A stretch of 48,489 nucleotides of DNA from an uncultured Opitutia bacterium (GCA_903872505.1 CAIQKV010000043.1:1-48489), one strand, 5' to 3'; positions 1-11,285 are shown, counted from the first letter of the stretch. The notes: a model not told the origin generated them from the sequence alone. A program made the numbers and translations.

Positions 1-1745
1 GCAGAGGTTGTCCGCCAGCCGCTGGGGCGCGCTGAGGGGAAACTCCAGCGGCAGCGAGCCCGTGAACAGCCCACCATAGATCCGCCCCCAGTCATCCGGA
101 CGGCTGGCCGGCGGCGATTTCGACGCGGGGGCCGCCCCGGCCGCGAGCTCGCTGAAAAACGGCCGGTCCAGGGTGCGCGGCGTGAGCAGCAGCGCACCGA
201 TGGGCTGCTCGAACGCCACCGCGTAGAAATCCCGCAGCCGCGCCGGCTGGGCCCAGACCCGCCGGCCGCCATACCACGCCATGCCCGCGGGCACGTCGGC
301 CATCACGCCGAAGCGGCCCGCCGGGTCGCGCCGCTCCAGCTCCTGCCGTATCCCAGTGAAGAGGCCGGGAAAATACGGCGGATAGCTGAAGTGCAGCCGC
401 CGCGGCTCCAGCGCGTCATGCGCGAGCGGCAGGGCCTGCGCGACCACGAGGGCGGCGGCGCAGGCGCGCGGCCACGGGCCGAGCACGGAATTGCTGCCCA
501 GCAGGACAAAGAAAAATCCCGCGCCGAAGACCATCACCAGCGGGGCGAGCCAGCACGCCACCAGCCGCTCGCTTTCCCCGGAGTTGAAAACCCCCTGCGA
601 CACCAGCAGCACGGCGAGCGCCGCCGTGAACGTCCAGCGCAGCCGGTTCGCCGCCGCGGAACGGAACGAATACAGCCAGCCGGCCACGAAAAATGCCGTC
701 AGCCACAGGCCGCCGCCCGACCACAGGCGCGACTTCAGGTTTTCCTGCAGGTAGGTCAGCGTCTTGTTGCCGAGCTTGTTCAGGTCAGTCGCCGGCAGGA
801 CGGCCGAGAGCAGGGTGCGCTGGGTCGCGGGCTCCGCGGTGGAGTCGCCGGCCTTGAGCGCAAGGTTCTGCGCCGCCAGCGCGACCGGGTGGCCCGTCAG
901 CGCCACGTTGCGCGCGATCCACGGCAGCGTCACCACGGCAAAGCCCGCCGCCACGAGGCCGAGCGCCACCCAGCGGTCGCGGCCCTCGAACCGCCACGCC
1001 AGGTAACCCAGCGCCACCAGCACCAGCGCGCCGGCGGAATACTCCGCGAGGAACAGCAACCCGCACACCGCGCCGAGCGCCGCGAGCCAGCCCGGGACGG
1101 GCCGCTCCGGGGCGCCCTCCTCCCCTTCGGCCCGCGCCAGCAGCCAGAACGCGGTCAGCGCCAGCACCATGAGCAGCGGCGTGCCGTTGACCGACACGGT
1201 CTGCTGCCACGCGGGGACCGACACCAGCAGCGCGCCCGCCGCCAGCCAGCCGGTGAGGGCGTCGAAGAGCCGCCGGGCGAGCACGAACGTCAGCCACGCC
1301 GCCAGCCAGAACAGCGCGAGGTTGAGCCCCAGCAGAAAATAGTCCGCCGCGAATCCGTCGGGCGGCACCGGCGCGCTGGCGAACAGCGACGCGCGCAGGC
1401 CGGCGGGCAGCACGCGCAGGCCGGCGGCGATGACCAGCGAATATAGCGGCGCCTGGTGCAGCTCGGGATACGGCTTCGCCGGGTCGAAGCGCACGCCGCG
1501 CGCGGCGAGGCAGGCCGAAGTCTGCGGGTAGTTGACGAGCGTCGTGAAGCCGGCGCCCCGCGCCAGCTGGCGGCCGGTGTCGGCCGCCACGAGTGTGGCC
1601 TCGGTCGCCGGGCCGTGGAACTGCCGCCACGCCACGAGCAGCGAGAGCGCCAGCACGACGCCCACCACCGCGGCGCGCAACACCCAGCGGGCGCCGGCGC
1701 CCTCCTCGAGCCAGTGGATCAGCTCCTGGGCGGTCTTGGGCCGGC

Positions 1746-1749
<4 letters not shown>
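1..1749 (-). CDS. polytopic membrane protein, probable GT39-like glycosyltransferase (partial)
   Basis: The reading frame opens at ATG 1749 and stays open to the window edge, so the C-terminus is missing (583 codons seen). The protein has an N-terminal hydrophobic helix (about residues 23-41), then an extracytoplasmic-looking segment containing VAADTGRQLARG and the stretch HQAPLYSLVIA. The latter resembles the xPPLYY region of ArnT/PMT-type lipid-linked sugar transferases. Many Leu/Ala/Val-rich membrane segments follow, and the C-terminal part visible is a hydrophilic domain. Such proteins move a sugar or aminosugar from a lipid carrier at the membrane. The start overlaps the stop of the upstream sigma54 regulator gene (ATGA), so the two are translationally coupled. 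The family assignment rests on topology and one weak motif. A generic multi-TM protein is the alternative. Confidence 0.6.
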
Positions 1750-3125
<1,376 letters not shown>

Positions 3126-3348
3126 GCCCTAGCAATCACTCGCCGGCGGCGGAGGGGTCAATGGGAAAGAATGGCACACTTCGGCTTGGCGGCCGTCTGG
3201 GGCCGCATCCGACCTGCCCGGATAGCGGGTTGCCTCCGCAGGATTGTCTTCATGGTCGACCTGCCTTGGAAATCTAGTTCATCCTTCGCTTCCACCCTGG
3301 GCAGGCCAGCCATCTGCCACCAACCTCCATCACCCGGAGAACCCCGCC

Positions 3349-3825
3349 ATGGCCCAAGCCACCGACCTCAATCTGGAAAACCATGTTTCTCTTTCGGAGT
3401 CGCCCGCTGCCGCTCCTTCCGGACCGGACGCCCGCCTGCAGGCGATGCTCAAGCACTGTTCCCCCGCCACCTTTGAGGCCGCGCGCCAATTCCGCCAAAC
3501 CGGCCGTCCCGAGCACCTGCTGGCGGCCCTTCGCGGCATCATCGAGCACTACGTGGAGCCCGATCTGCGGATCCGGTTCCGGAACGCGGGCGATGAGCTC
3601 CGGTTGGTCGAGGATCTGGGTCTCGACTCGCTGACTTTGATGCAGGCGGTGATGAAGGCGGAGGAGGCGCTCCCCATCTCGATCAGCGACGAGGAACTGC
3701 GCCATTTCCGCACGCTCGGCGATATCCGCCAGTTCGTCGAACGCCAGCTGGCGGTGGAGGGTCCGCCGTCCGTGGCTCCGTCGACCGCGCCGGCGGCGGC
3801 TCCCGCGTCGTCCCCCGCCGGGTAG
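3349..3825 (+). CDS. acyl carrier protein with extended N-terminus
   Basis: The product is 158 aa, roughly twice a normal ACP. The C-terminal half (residues about 57-142) is the four-helix carrier fold. Its phosphopantetheine attachment site is S94 in LGLDSLTLMQAV, followed by an acidic helix and a VERQL helix typical of ACPs. The first 50 residues are of low complexity and are not recognised, and the C-terminal tail is Ala/Pro-rich. ATG 3349 was chosen because GGAG lies at 3336-3339. An upstream in-frame start would add residues read from non-coding-looking sequence. The next gene on the same strand is a PhyH-type oxygenase 88 bp away. The acyl substrate and partner synthase are unknown. A degenerate ketoacyl synthase lies 29 kb away in this window. 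Confidence 0.88.
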   Translation: MAQATDLNLENHVSLSESPAAAPSGPDARLQAMLKHCSPATFEAARQFRQTGRPEHLLAALRGIIEHYVEPDLRIRFRNAGDELRLVEDLGLDSLTLMQAVMKAEEALPISISDEELRHFRTLGDIRQFVERQLAVEGPPSVAPSTAPAAAPASSPAG

Positions 3826-3913
3826 ATTTCCGCCGCGCAGCGGCGGTGTGAGTCTGGCTCGATTATTTCGCGCGGTTGCCTCTTGATGCGCGCCCGGAAC
3901 CGCCCCGAGACCC

Positions 3914-4786
3914 ATGCTCACCCCGCCACAAATCCAGTTTTATCGCGAACAGGGCTATCTTGGCGTCGAAAACGTCTACTCCCCGGCCGAGGTCGAGGAG
4001 CTGCGGCGCGTGACCGATGAGTTCGTCGAAAAGTCCCGCGCGGTCACGGCCAATGACGCCGTCTTCGATCTTGAGCCGAGCCACACGCCCGAGATGCCGC
4101 GCCTCCGCCGGTTGAAGGACCCGATCAAGCAGCACCCGGCCTACCGCCGCGCGATTCTCCACCCGAAGGTGCTGGCGATCGTCAGCCAGCTGATCGGCCC
4201 GGCCATCGCGAGCAACGGCAACAAGCTCAACCTCAAGCTGGCCAACGTCGGCAGCCCCGTCGAGTGGCACCAGGACTGGGCGTTCTACCCGCACACCAAC
4301 GACGACCTGCTGGCCGTGGGGGTGGCGATGGACGACTCCTCGCTCGAGAACGGCTGCCTGATGGTGCTGCCCGGCACGCACCGCGGCCCGATCCTCGACC
4401 ACCACCAGGACGGGATGTTCGTCGGCGCCGTGACCGAACCTGGCTTTCGGCCCGACGGTGCCGTGCCGATCCTGCTGAAAGCCGGTGGTATCTCCATCCA
4501 CCACACCCGCCTCCTGCACGGCTCGGCCCCCAACCTCTCGCCCCACGCGCGCCGACTGCTGCTGTTCCAATATTGCGCCGCCGACGCCTGGCCGCTCCTG
4601 CCCGGCGACAAGCCGTGGGAGACCTACGCCGCCTCGGTCCTGCAGGGCTCGCCCGTCAGCCAGCCGCGCCTCGCCGATGTGCCGGTGCGCCTGCCGCTGC
4701 CGGCGGCCAAGCACGGGGGTTCGATCTACGAAAACCAACGCGACTTGAAGAACGCGATCTATCGCGGAGTCACCGCGAAGACCTGA
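3914..4786 (+). CDS. phytanoyl-CoA dioxygenase (PhyH) family protein
   Basis: A 290-aa Fe(II)/2-oxoglutarate-dependent oxygenase of PhyH type. The facial triad is visible as H119 and D121 in WHQDW and H202 in LLHGSAPN. R213 (SPHARR) is the expected 2-oxoglutarate anchor. The middle contains DDSSLENGCLMVLPGTHRG, the classic PhyH strand-loop before the distal His. The start MLTPPQIQFYREQGYL matches the usual family N-terminus. These enzymes hydroxylate small molecules or acyl thioesters in the cytoplasm. The substrate cannot be read from sequence. The ACP gene just upstream raises the possibility of a carrier-bound substrate, which is inference only. Confidence 0.9.
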   Translation: MLTPPQIQFYREQGYLGVENVYSPAEVEELRRVTDEFVEKSRAVTANDAVFDLEPSHTPEMPRLRRLKDPIKQHPAYRRAILHPKVLAIVSQLIGPAIASNGNKLNLKLANVGSPVEWHQDWAFYPHTNDDLLAVGVAMDDSSLENGCLMVLPGTHRGPILDHHQDGMFVGAVTEPGFRPDGAVPILLKAGGISIHHTRLLHGSAPNLSPHARRLLLFQYCAADAWPLLPGDKPWETYAASVLQGSPVSQPRLADVPVRLPLPAAKHGGSIYENQRDLKNAIYRGVTAKT

Positions 4787-4811
4787 GCACGGCAGTCGCT
4801 TCAACCCGCTT

Positions 4812-6764
4812 CTAACGCTTCAAGGTAGCGTAGGCGTCGCGGACGTAGGCCAGGCTGGCCTTCACGTCGTACGGATACGCGATGTACGCGTCCGACATCT
4901 GCGGCCAGCTGTCGGCGAGGTTCCAGAGGAAGATGCCCCAGCAGTTCGGCTGGTTGCCGTAGAACTCGATCCAGAATTTTGACGCCTCGCCCTGCAGCTG
5001 CTGCGTCTTCTCGATCAGCTCCGGCAGCGTCTTCGGTTCCGGCCAGCCGCGTTCCTGTATGCTGGCGAAATTCAGCCGGTGGCGCTCCCGCCGGTCGAGC
5101 CGGATGCAGTCCGCACCGTGCGTGAGATACTCCTCGTGGTACACCGGCCAGAGGTTCTGCGGGCTCACGTAGGTCCGGATGGTTTTCTCCGACGGAAAAC
5201 TGAGGTGCCCAATTTCCGTCACCATCCGCGGCTTCTGCTTCACATAAAAATCCGCCTTGTAGGAAAGACCGTGGCCCCAGATGTGGCAGTCGCCTTCCTT
5301 CGGCTCGTTCTGGTCGTAGGTCAGCGGCGAGTACGGCGAGGTCGGCACGTAGGGCGTGAGCGGCGCATGCGTCTGCACCACGTCGCGCAGGATTTCCTTG
5401 CTCAGCCGGTTGTGGCGGTAGCCGGGGTAGTTGAAGCTGTTGTCGGCCAGCACGTCGTTCTCGTTGTCGCCGAACCAAGCGACGACCGACGCGAAATGCC
5501 GCAGCCGCCGCACCTGGAACTCCGCCTCGCGACGGCACTCGGCCAAAAACGCCGGATCCTGCGGGTAGCAGCCGCAGGCGAACATGAAGTCGTGCGTGAG
5601 GAGGATGCCGAGTTCGTCGCACTTCGCGTAGAACGCGTCCTGTTCGTACACTCCCCCGCCCCACACGCGCATCGCATTGATGTTGGCGCCCTTCGCCGCG
5701 GCGAGCAGCTGGTCGTACCGGGCGCCGTCCACCCGCGCGAAGATCGCGTCGGCCGGCGTCCAGTTCATGCCCTTGAGGAAGATTTTCTTTCCGTTGATCG
5801 CGATGACGAACGAGATCCCGCCGTCGTCGTCGGGCTGCTGGATCAGGGCCACGGTGCGGATGCCGAAGCGCCCGCTGCGCCGGTCGAGTTCCTTCCCGCC
5901 GCGGCGGATCGTGGCGCTCCAGTCGTAGAGCGGCTGCGCGCCGTGGTCGTGCGGCCACCAGAGCTTGGCCGCCGGCACGGTGAAACGCTCGGTGTGCCGG
6001 CCGCCGCTGGGATCGCAGGCGATGCACACCTTCCGCACCTGGCCCGCCACGGTGAGCTCGCACTCGACCGCGCCCGGCTGGCCGTGGTTGTGGCGCAGCT
6101 CAACCAACGCCTCGAGTTCGGCCGTGCCGTCCTTCACCGCCACCGTGCTGACAAAAACGTCGGCGATCTCGGCGCCGTCCACCAGGAGGAACGAGACGGG
6201 CTTCCAGATGCCGATCGTGACCATCCGCGGCGAGATGTTCCAGCCGTAGCACGACTGGGACTTGCGCACCTGCAGCCGCGTGATCTGGCCGTAGCCCCGC
6301 ACCTCGGGCGTGTAGGTGCGTCCCTCCGGAAACAGCGGCGCGCCGAGACGCACCTCGAGCCGGTTCGGCCCCGCGATGACCTGGTCCGTCACGTCCACCC
6401 GCAGCGGCGTGAACTGGTTGTTGTTCCGGCCGATCTCCTTGCCGTTGAGAAAGACGGTCGCGAAGCAGTCGAGGCCCTCGAATAGCAGGTGCAGCCGCTG
6501 CCCCGGCGGCACCGCCGGCGGCGTGAGCTCGGCCTGGTACCACCACTCCATCTCCTCCATCCAGCGGAGCTTGTCGTGGTTCATGCCAAAAAACGGGTCG
6601 TCGATCAGCCCGGCACGCCGGTAGTCGAGATGCACGTCGCCCGGCACCTGCGCCGGCACCCAGCGCTCCTCCAAGGGCAGCGGCGAGCAGCCGGCCGTGA
6701 GCCCGAGGTTGGGCTCGACGTGCATGATTCTCCACGAGGCGTTCAAGGGGACGGACGATTTCAT
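4812..6764 (-). CDS. beta-mannosidase-like glycoside hydrolase family 2
   Basis: The product is 650 aa, shorter than the usual 800-850 aa because the C-terminal beta-domains are missing. Order: an N-terminal sugar-binding jelly roll (about 1-180, with WMEEMEWWYQ and LLFEGLDCFATVFLNG), an Ig-like domain, then the TIM barrel. The acid/base is E435 in WFGDNEND, where the family usually has W-x-G-N-N-E. The nucleophile is E517 in TEIGHLSFPS. The sequence MRVWGGGVYE precedes the barrel strand as in beta-mannosidases. No signal peptide is evident, so it likely acts on imported mannosides in the cytoplasm. It follows the heparinase/kinase genes on the same strand, separated from them by a hairpin repeat, and converges with the PhyH gene. 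Confidence 0.9.
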   Translation of the reverse strand: MKSSVPLNASWRIMHVEPNLGLTAGCSPLPLEERWVPAQVPGDVHLDYRRAGLIDDPFFGMNHDKLRWMEEMEWWYQAELTPPAVPPGQRLHLLFEGLDCFATVFLNGKEIGRNNNQFTPLRVDVTDQVIAGPNRLEVRLGAPLFPEGRTYTPEVRGYGQITRLQVRKSQSCYGWNISPRMVTIGIWKPVSFLLVDGAEIADVFVSTVAVKDGTAELEALVELRHNHGQPGAVECELTVAGQVRKVCIACDPSGGRHTERFTVPAAKLWWPHDHGAQPLYDWSATIRRGGKELDRRSGRFGIRTVALIQQPDDDGGISFVIAINGKKIFLKGMNWTPADAIFARVDGARYDQLLAAAKGANINAMRVWGGGVYEQDAFYAKCDELGILLTHDFMFACGCYPQDPAFLAECRREAEFQVRRLRHFASVVAWFGDNENDVLADNSFNYPGYRHNRLSKEILRDVVQTHAPLTPYVPTSPYSPLTYDQNEPKEGDCHIWGHGLSYKADFYVKQKPRMVTEIGHLSFPSEKTIRTYVSPQNLWPVYHEEYLTHGADCIRLDRRERHRLNFASIQERGWPEPKTLPELIEKTQQLQGEASKFWIEFYGNQPNCWGIFLWNLADSWPQMSDAYIAYPYDVKASLAYVRDAYATLKR

Positions 6765-6788
6765 CGGGTAAAGGGAGGTTGATCTGGA

Positions 6789-6855
6789 GTAGCCACGAGC
6801 GTGAGCGAGTGGAGGCTGGCGTTACGAATTTTCACTCGCTCACGCTCGTGGCTAC
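6789..6855. repeat. perfect 23-bp inverted repeat with 21-nt loop
   Basis: The arms 6789-6811 and 6833-6855 are exact reverse complements, built around CACGAGCGTGAGCGAGTG. They lie between the stop of the PAS kinase gene and the start of the beta-mannosidase gene. No run of T follows on either strand where an intrinsic terminator would need it. The size and perfect arms suggest a REP-like or miniature dispersed element that could still fold in the mRNA. Confidence 0.8.
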
Positions 6856-6873
6856 AAAAAAGGAGACCCGCCT

Positions 6874-8055
6874 TCACCGCAGCATCCGCACGCGGCGGTC
6901 TTTGCGGGGAAACTGCAGGGTCACGACGGTGCCGACGCCTTCCTTGCTCTCAATGCCAATCTGCCCGCCGTGCTCGCGCATGATGCGCTGCGCGATCATC
7001 AGGCCGAGGCCGTGGCCGCCCGGCTTGGTCGAGTGGTAGGGCTGGAAGAGCCGGCCGAGGTCGCCCTGCTTGATGCCGGAGCCGCTGTCGCCAAAGAGCA
7101 GGAACACGCTGTCGTCGTCGGCGCGCGACCGGATCTTGAGCTTGCCGCCCGGCGCCATCGCCTCGACGGCGTTCTTGATCAGGTTGAAGAACACCTGCTT
7201 CAGCTGGTTGCGGTCCGCCATCACCGTGGGCAGGTCGGCGGGCGTCTCGGCCTCGACCGTGATGCCGCGGTCGGCGAGCTCGCCCTGCTGGAACCGCAGC
7301 ACCTCCGCGAGCACGTCGGCGGGGTTCGTCTCGGCGAGGTCGGGCGCGCGGGGGCGGATCGCCTCCAGGAAATTCGTCACGATGCCGTCCAGCCGGCGGA
7401 CCTCCTCCTGGCAGATGTTGATGGACTCGGCGAGCGCGGCGGAATCCGCGTCCTTGGCCGCCTTCAATTTCCGCAGCTTCCGCTCGATGAGCTGGAGGTG
7501 GATGGTGAGCGAGTTGAGCGGGTTGCCCAGCTCGTGCGCCACGCCGGCTGCAAGCAGCAGGACCGAGGACGTGCGCTCGCTCTCGATGCGCGCCGCCGTG
7601 GTCTGCTTGTCCTGCGTGATGTCGGACAGGATGGCGGCGAAGCGGCGCGGCGCCGCGCCCTTCCCGTCGCTGTGGAACGGCACCATGTAGAGCCGCACGC
7701 TGCGCGGCTCGGGATACGTGAGGTCGAACTCCCGCGCGACCACGGACGGCGCCGCGCCGTGCGTCTCCAGGAGCGCCTCGAGCGACGAGCGCAGCCCCGG
7801 GATGAGCCGCCAGAGCGTCTCGCCGGCGAGCTCGTCCGTGCCGAGCCCAATCAGACGCTGCGCGGCGGTGTTGGCGTACTCGATGCGGCCGTCGGCGCTG
7901 ATCACGAGCACGCCCTCGTGCAGGGTGTTGAAGATGTCCTCGAACAGCCCGCGCTCGCGCGCCAGGCGCTGCACGAGGTTGGCGAGGTTGACCGAGTCGA
8001 GCGTGTCGAGCCGCCCGAGCACGCGGTCAAGCGAGGAGTGTTTCTTCCCGGACAT
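6874..8055 (-). CDS. soluble PAS-domain histidine kinase (NtrB-like)
   Basis: The product is 393 aa with no membrane segment. A short helical N-terminus leads into a PAS domain (about 38-150, with LHEGVLVISADGRIEYAN). The HisKA phosphoacceptor is H174 in GVAHELGNPLNSL. The HATPase domain follows, with NLIKNAVEA (N box), GDSGSGI (G1) and GGHGLGLMIAQRI (G2). ATG 8055 starts the hydrophilic MSGKKHSSLD sequence. The open frame continues upstream only through sequence that belongs to the heparinase gene. It is 32 bp downstream of that gene and probably co-transcribed. The HELGNP motif is typical of kinases that pair with sigma54-type regulators, so the regulator at 1746-3125 is a candidate partner. 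Confidence 0.92.
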   Translation of the reverse strand: MSGKKHSSLDRVLGRLDTLDSVNLANLVQRLARERGLFEDIFNTLHEGVLVISADGRIEYANTAAQRLIGLGTDELAGETLWRLIPGLRSSLEALLETHGAAPSVVAREFDLTYPEPRSVRLYMVPFHSDGKGAAPRRFAAILSDITQDKQTTAARIESERTSSVLLLAAGVAHELGNPLNSLTIHLQLIERKLRKLKAAKDADSAALAESINICQEEVRRLDGIVTNFLEAIRPRAPDLAETNPADVLAEVLRFQQGELADRGITVEAETPADLPTVMADRNQLKQVFFNLIKNAVEAMAPGGKLKIRSRADDDSVFLLFGDSGSGIKQGDLGRLFQPYHSTKPGGHGLGLMIAQRIMREHGGQIGIESKEGVGTVVTLQFPRKDRRVRMLR

Positions 8056-8087
8056 CGCTGTGTTATGGGGGCAGCCGCGGCCTCCGG

Positions 8088-11000
8088 TCAACGGCTCTCC
8101 CGCTGCCACGCGAAGACGCACGGCGCCTCCAGCCGGTCGCCCGGGCCGACGCTGCTCAGCCACACATCGCGGCCGGCGAGCGCCGCGCCGGCTTCCGGCG
8201 GTGTGACCAGCTCGATCCGATCCTGGTCCGCCGACCGCACCAGCCCGATGGGGTGATAAAAGCTGTCGAGCGCCGTCGTCCCCGCGTACGACGGGGCGAA
8301 GACCAGCCGCGTCGGCGTGTGGACCGTCTTTCCCTCCACGGACCCCACCCGGAACAGGCCGACGATCAGGTCGTCCTTGGTCGTGAGCGTGAGCTCCCCG
8401 CCCACGACCGCCGCCGTGGCGACGGTGTGCGCGGTGGCGCCGGCCGGCGAGGCGAAGCTGACCACGTGCCCGACGAGTACGGCGGCATCCGGCACGGCGA
8501 AGGGGAGATTCTTGTCGAGCTGGACGGTGATGCGCTCCTTGACGGGATCAATGTGCGTCACCCGGCCGGCCGCGCGCGGCGGCGCGCGATGCTTCGTGCC
8601 ATCGATCACCACCGACGGGCCGCCCGCAAAGAAGAGCCGCTCCAGCTGCCCGGCGGCGTCGAACGTTGCCACGGCGGCCTGCGCCGAGACGACCAACTCG
8701 TGTCCCGCCGCGCCCAGCCGCACGATGGCACCCGCGGGGGCGTGGACGATAACATCGGTCCGGCCGTCGGTGCGGACGGCGATGACCGCGGTGCCCGGCT
8801 TGAGATCCATCCGGCTCACGCTGCGCAGGGGCGGCTCGCCCGTGTGCGGTTCCAGCACGCTGACAAACGTGCTCGCGAGCTTCTCGCCGGGCACGGCGGT
8901 GCGGCGGGCAAGCACGTATTTGAGCACCTGGGGAAATTTCACCGGCGTGACGCGGGCGTCGGCCAGCATCACCGTCTGCCCCGGCTGGTCGAGCACGCGG
9001 AGGCGCAGCCGGGCCGCGGGATCCTTCTCATGCGCGTAGTCGGCCGTCCACTCGCCGTCCTCGTGGCGCTGCACGCCCGTGAAATGCTGGAAGCCCGAGC
9101 CGCGGTAGCTCATGAAGCCGCCCTTGTAGCCGGGCGCCCCCAGCACGGGATCGTCGTAGATCTCGTCGAGCCCCACGTTCTCCCCCGCGAGCGTGCCCTT
9201 GGCGGGCGCCGTCCAGCGGCCGCCGGTGAGCGCAAATGTCCCGGGCGGCCCGTGCAGGCTGTAGTCGTGCTCCCGCCCGCCCGTCACCTCGAAGAAGTCC
9301 ACGAGGTAGCTCTGGTGCGGGCCGGTGTCCACCAGCACCAGCGTACGCCGGTAAGTCTCGCACTGCGAGTACGTGCCGGGCGCGTTCACCTCGAGCACCC
9401 GCGCCCCCGCGCCCTCGGCCATGAGCTGAACCACGCCGGGAGGACTCCCGGGCTGCGGCGTGGCGTCGACGGTCACGGTGTTGTGCGAGATCGTGTGCAA
9501 CGACCAGGTGTAGATGCCCGGCACGTACTCGTTCATCGCGTCGGGATAGCCGAGGTCCGGCGTCATCGGCTGGCCGTGGACGTAGAGGTCGAACTGCAGC
9601 CGGTCGTAGTGCGCGTGGTTCACGTGCTGCCCGAAATAGAGCGACACCCCGGTGTCGTCCGCGGCGTTGTTGAGGATACCGAGGCCGAAGCCCGACAGCA
9701 GCCGTGACGGCTGCGGCGGCACCCGGCGGCCGCCCTCCGGGGCCGGCGCGGCGGCGACGGGCGCGTGCAGCAACGACGCGAAATTCCGGAAGCCGTCCGC
9801 CCCGCCCGCGCCGAAGCCCGCGAGGAACTGCGCATAGCGCGGATCGGCGTAGGTGCGGAGCGCCTGTTGGTAGACCGCCGCGTCCTCGCCGAGGATGCCG
9901 CCGTAGACGCCGGTGGTGTCGCCGATGGCCGGCGTGTGCTTGCCGACCACGATGCTCGCCAGCGGCGCGTCGTAGAGCCGGCGCAGTCGCGGCAGCGTGG
10001 AGATGTCCACGCCGAGCTTGGGCAGCAGCTCGGTGAGCGCGGTGAGATTCTGGACCCAGAGCTCGTTGTAGCCGGGCGACTCGAACGGCTGGCCGTCGCG
10101 CCAGACGAAGGTGTTCAGCGCGGTGCGGAGCCCGAGGTAGACGGTGCCGCTTGGCTGGTCGAGCACAGTGGCGAGGTAGCGGCGGTTGTCGGCGTGCTGC
10201 CGCACGATCGCGAGCACGAGCAGCGCGCGCTGGTGCATGCCGTAGTTGCCCCGGGCGCGCTTCTGGTAGACGGCGTCGATGCCCTCCTCGAGGATGTTGC
10301 CCTCGATCAGCGCGCGCAGCGCCGGCGCCGGCTGGCCGTATAGTTTCTGCAGCTCCGTGTTGCCGGGGATCGTCTCCCACACGGCGTCGTAGGTCTCGGC
10401 GAACTGCGCCACGAGATACGTCTCCCAGATGGCATTGACGACCTTGCCGGCGTAGCGCGTGCCGTCCTTCTCGGCCATGAGCTGCCCGTAGCGCGACTGG
10501 CTCTCGTGGTCCATGTTCGGATAGACCTCGGCGATGCGGCACAGTAGCACCGCGGCCTTGTGCGCGTAGCGCGCGTCGCCGGTCAGCAGGTAGGCGCGGC
10601 CGAGCGCCGCCAGGCCGCCCTGCAGGTTCGGGTGCGGGGCGACCTGGTGCATCACCCACAGCCAGTGGTTCCAGCAGGCGACGAACCAGTAGCGCTGGCC
10701 GTTCGGCCCGACCCAGCCCCGGCCGTCGTCCACGTACGGCCCGTTGAAATCGCTCCGGTCCTTGAACCCGCTGCGGTAGAACTTGCCGTAGTCGTTGCTC
10801 GGGTAGGTCTCGCCCCCGATCGGGCACTTCACCTTGTACGGGTCCTTCGGGTCGATGATCCACGGGTAGATCGTGCCCGTGGCCTCGAAGATCTTCTTGC
10901 CGTGGACGGGGCAGCCCTCGTTGCAGCACTCGAACGAGCGCGGCACCTCGGCGCTCGACACCACGTCCCGCAGTGCCTCATCCGACCATGCGGCCCAGTA

Positions 11001-11285
11001 GTCGGCCTCCTCGAGGATCTTGGCGGCCACCGCCTTCGCCGCCGGGTATTGCGCGACGTTTTCGCGCGCCTGTTTGATCTCGGCGTCGGTGAACAGCGTG
11101 CGCGCGTCCTTCGGCGGAAACTGCGGCGCGTGCGGGCGCGGCGGCAGAATCTCGCCAACCTTCAGGAGCGGGGTGGGCGGGCCGTCCGGAGCCCAGTCGT
11201 CGTTTGGCACGGCTTCTGCAAAAACCAAATTCGCCGCCAATGCGAGCCCGGTTGCCAGCAGGTTTCTGACCGTCCCCGCCGTCAT
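8088..11285 (-). CDS. secreted heparinase II/III-like polysaccharide lyase
   Basis: A 1065-aa protein with an N-terminal signal peptide (residues 1 to about 23, TVRNLLATGLALAANLVFAEA, probable cut after AEA). An alpha-toroid of several hundred residues contains Trp/Tyr/His-rich segments such as ACWNHWLWVMHQVAPH. The beta-sandwich region holds the heparinase II/III hallmark HAHYDRLQFDLYVHGQPM, and later HTISHNTVTVD. The family cleaves uronic-acid glycosidic bonds in glycosaminoglycan-like or alginate-like polymers by beta-elimination. The exact polymer is not readable. A cysteine cluster (SFECCNEGCPVHGKK and KCPIGGE) near residues 140-180 could bind metal. The ATG overlaps the stop of the phosphatase gene (ATGA), indicating coupling. 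Confidence 0.88.
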   Translation of the reverse strand: MTAGTVRNLLATGLALAANLVFAEAVPNDDWAPDGPPTPLLKVGEILPPRPHAPQFPPKDARTLFTDAEIKQARENVAQYPAAKAVAAKILEEADYWAAWSDEALRDVVSSAEVPRSFECCNEGCPVHGKKIFEATGTIYPWIIDPKDPYKVKCPIGGETYPSNDYGKFYRSGFKDRSDFNGPYVDDGRGWVGPNGQRYWFVACWNHWLWVMHQVAPHPNLQGGLAALGRAYLLTGDARYAHKAAVLLCRIAEVYPNMDHESQSRYGQLMAEKDGTRYAGKVVNAIWETYLVAQFAETYDAVWETIPGNTELQKLYGQPAPALRALIEGNILEEGIDAVYQKRARGNYGMHQRALLVLAIVRQHADNRRYLATVLDQPSGTVYLGLRTALNTFVWRDGQPFESPGYNELWVQNLTALTELLPKLGVDISTLPRLRRLYDAPLASIVVGKHTPAIGDTTGVYGGILGEDAAVYQQALRTYADPRYAQFLAGFGAGGADGFRNFASLLHAPVAAAPAPEGGRRVPPQPSRLLSGFGLGILNNAADDTGVSLYFGQHVNHAHYDRLQFDLYVHGQPMTPDLGYPDAMNEYVPGIYTWSLHTISHNTVTVDATPQPGSPPGVVQLMAEGAGARVLEVNAPGTYSQCETYRRTLVLVDTGPHQSYLVDFFEVTGGREHDYSLHGPPGTFALTGGRWTAPAKGTLAGENVGLDEIYDDPVLGAPGYKGGFMSYRGSGFQHFTGVQRHEDGEWTADYAHEKDPAARLRLRVLDQPGQTVMLADARVTPVKFPQVLKYVLARRTAVPGEKLASTFVSVLEPHTGEPPLRSVSRMDLKPGTAVIAVRTDGRTDVIVHAPAGAIVRLGAAGHELVVSAQAAVATFDAAGQLERLFFAGGPSVVIDGTKHRAPPRAAGRVTHIDPVKERITVQLDKNLPFAVPDAAVLVGHVVSFASPAGATAHTVATAAVVGGELTLTTKDDLIVGLFRVGSVEGKTVHTPTRLVFAPSYAGTTALDSFYHPIGLVRSADQDRIELVTPPEAGAALAGRDVWLSSVGPGDRLEAPCVFAWQRESR

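Noticed and set aside
391..1446. 351-codon plus-strand frame opposite the glycosyltransferase-like gene
   Set aside because: Arg/Gln/His-rich shadow translation. The opposite strand gives a coherent multi-TM protein.
3165..3200. Possible sigma54 promoter (TGGCAC at about 3173)
   Set aside because: The GC element at the required spacing is absent.
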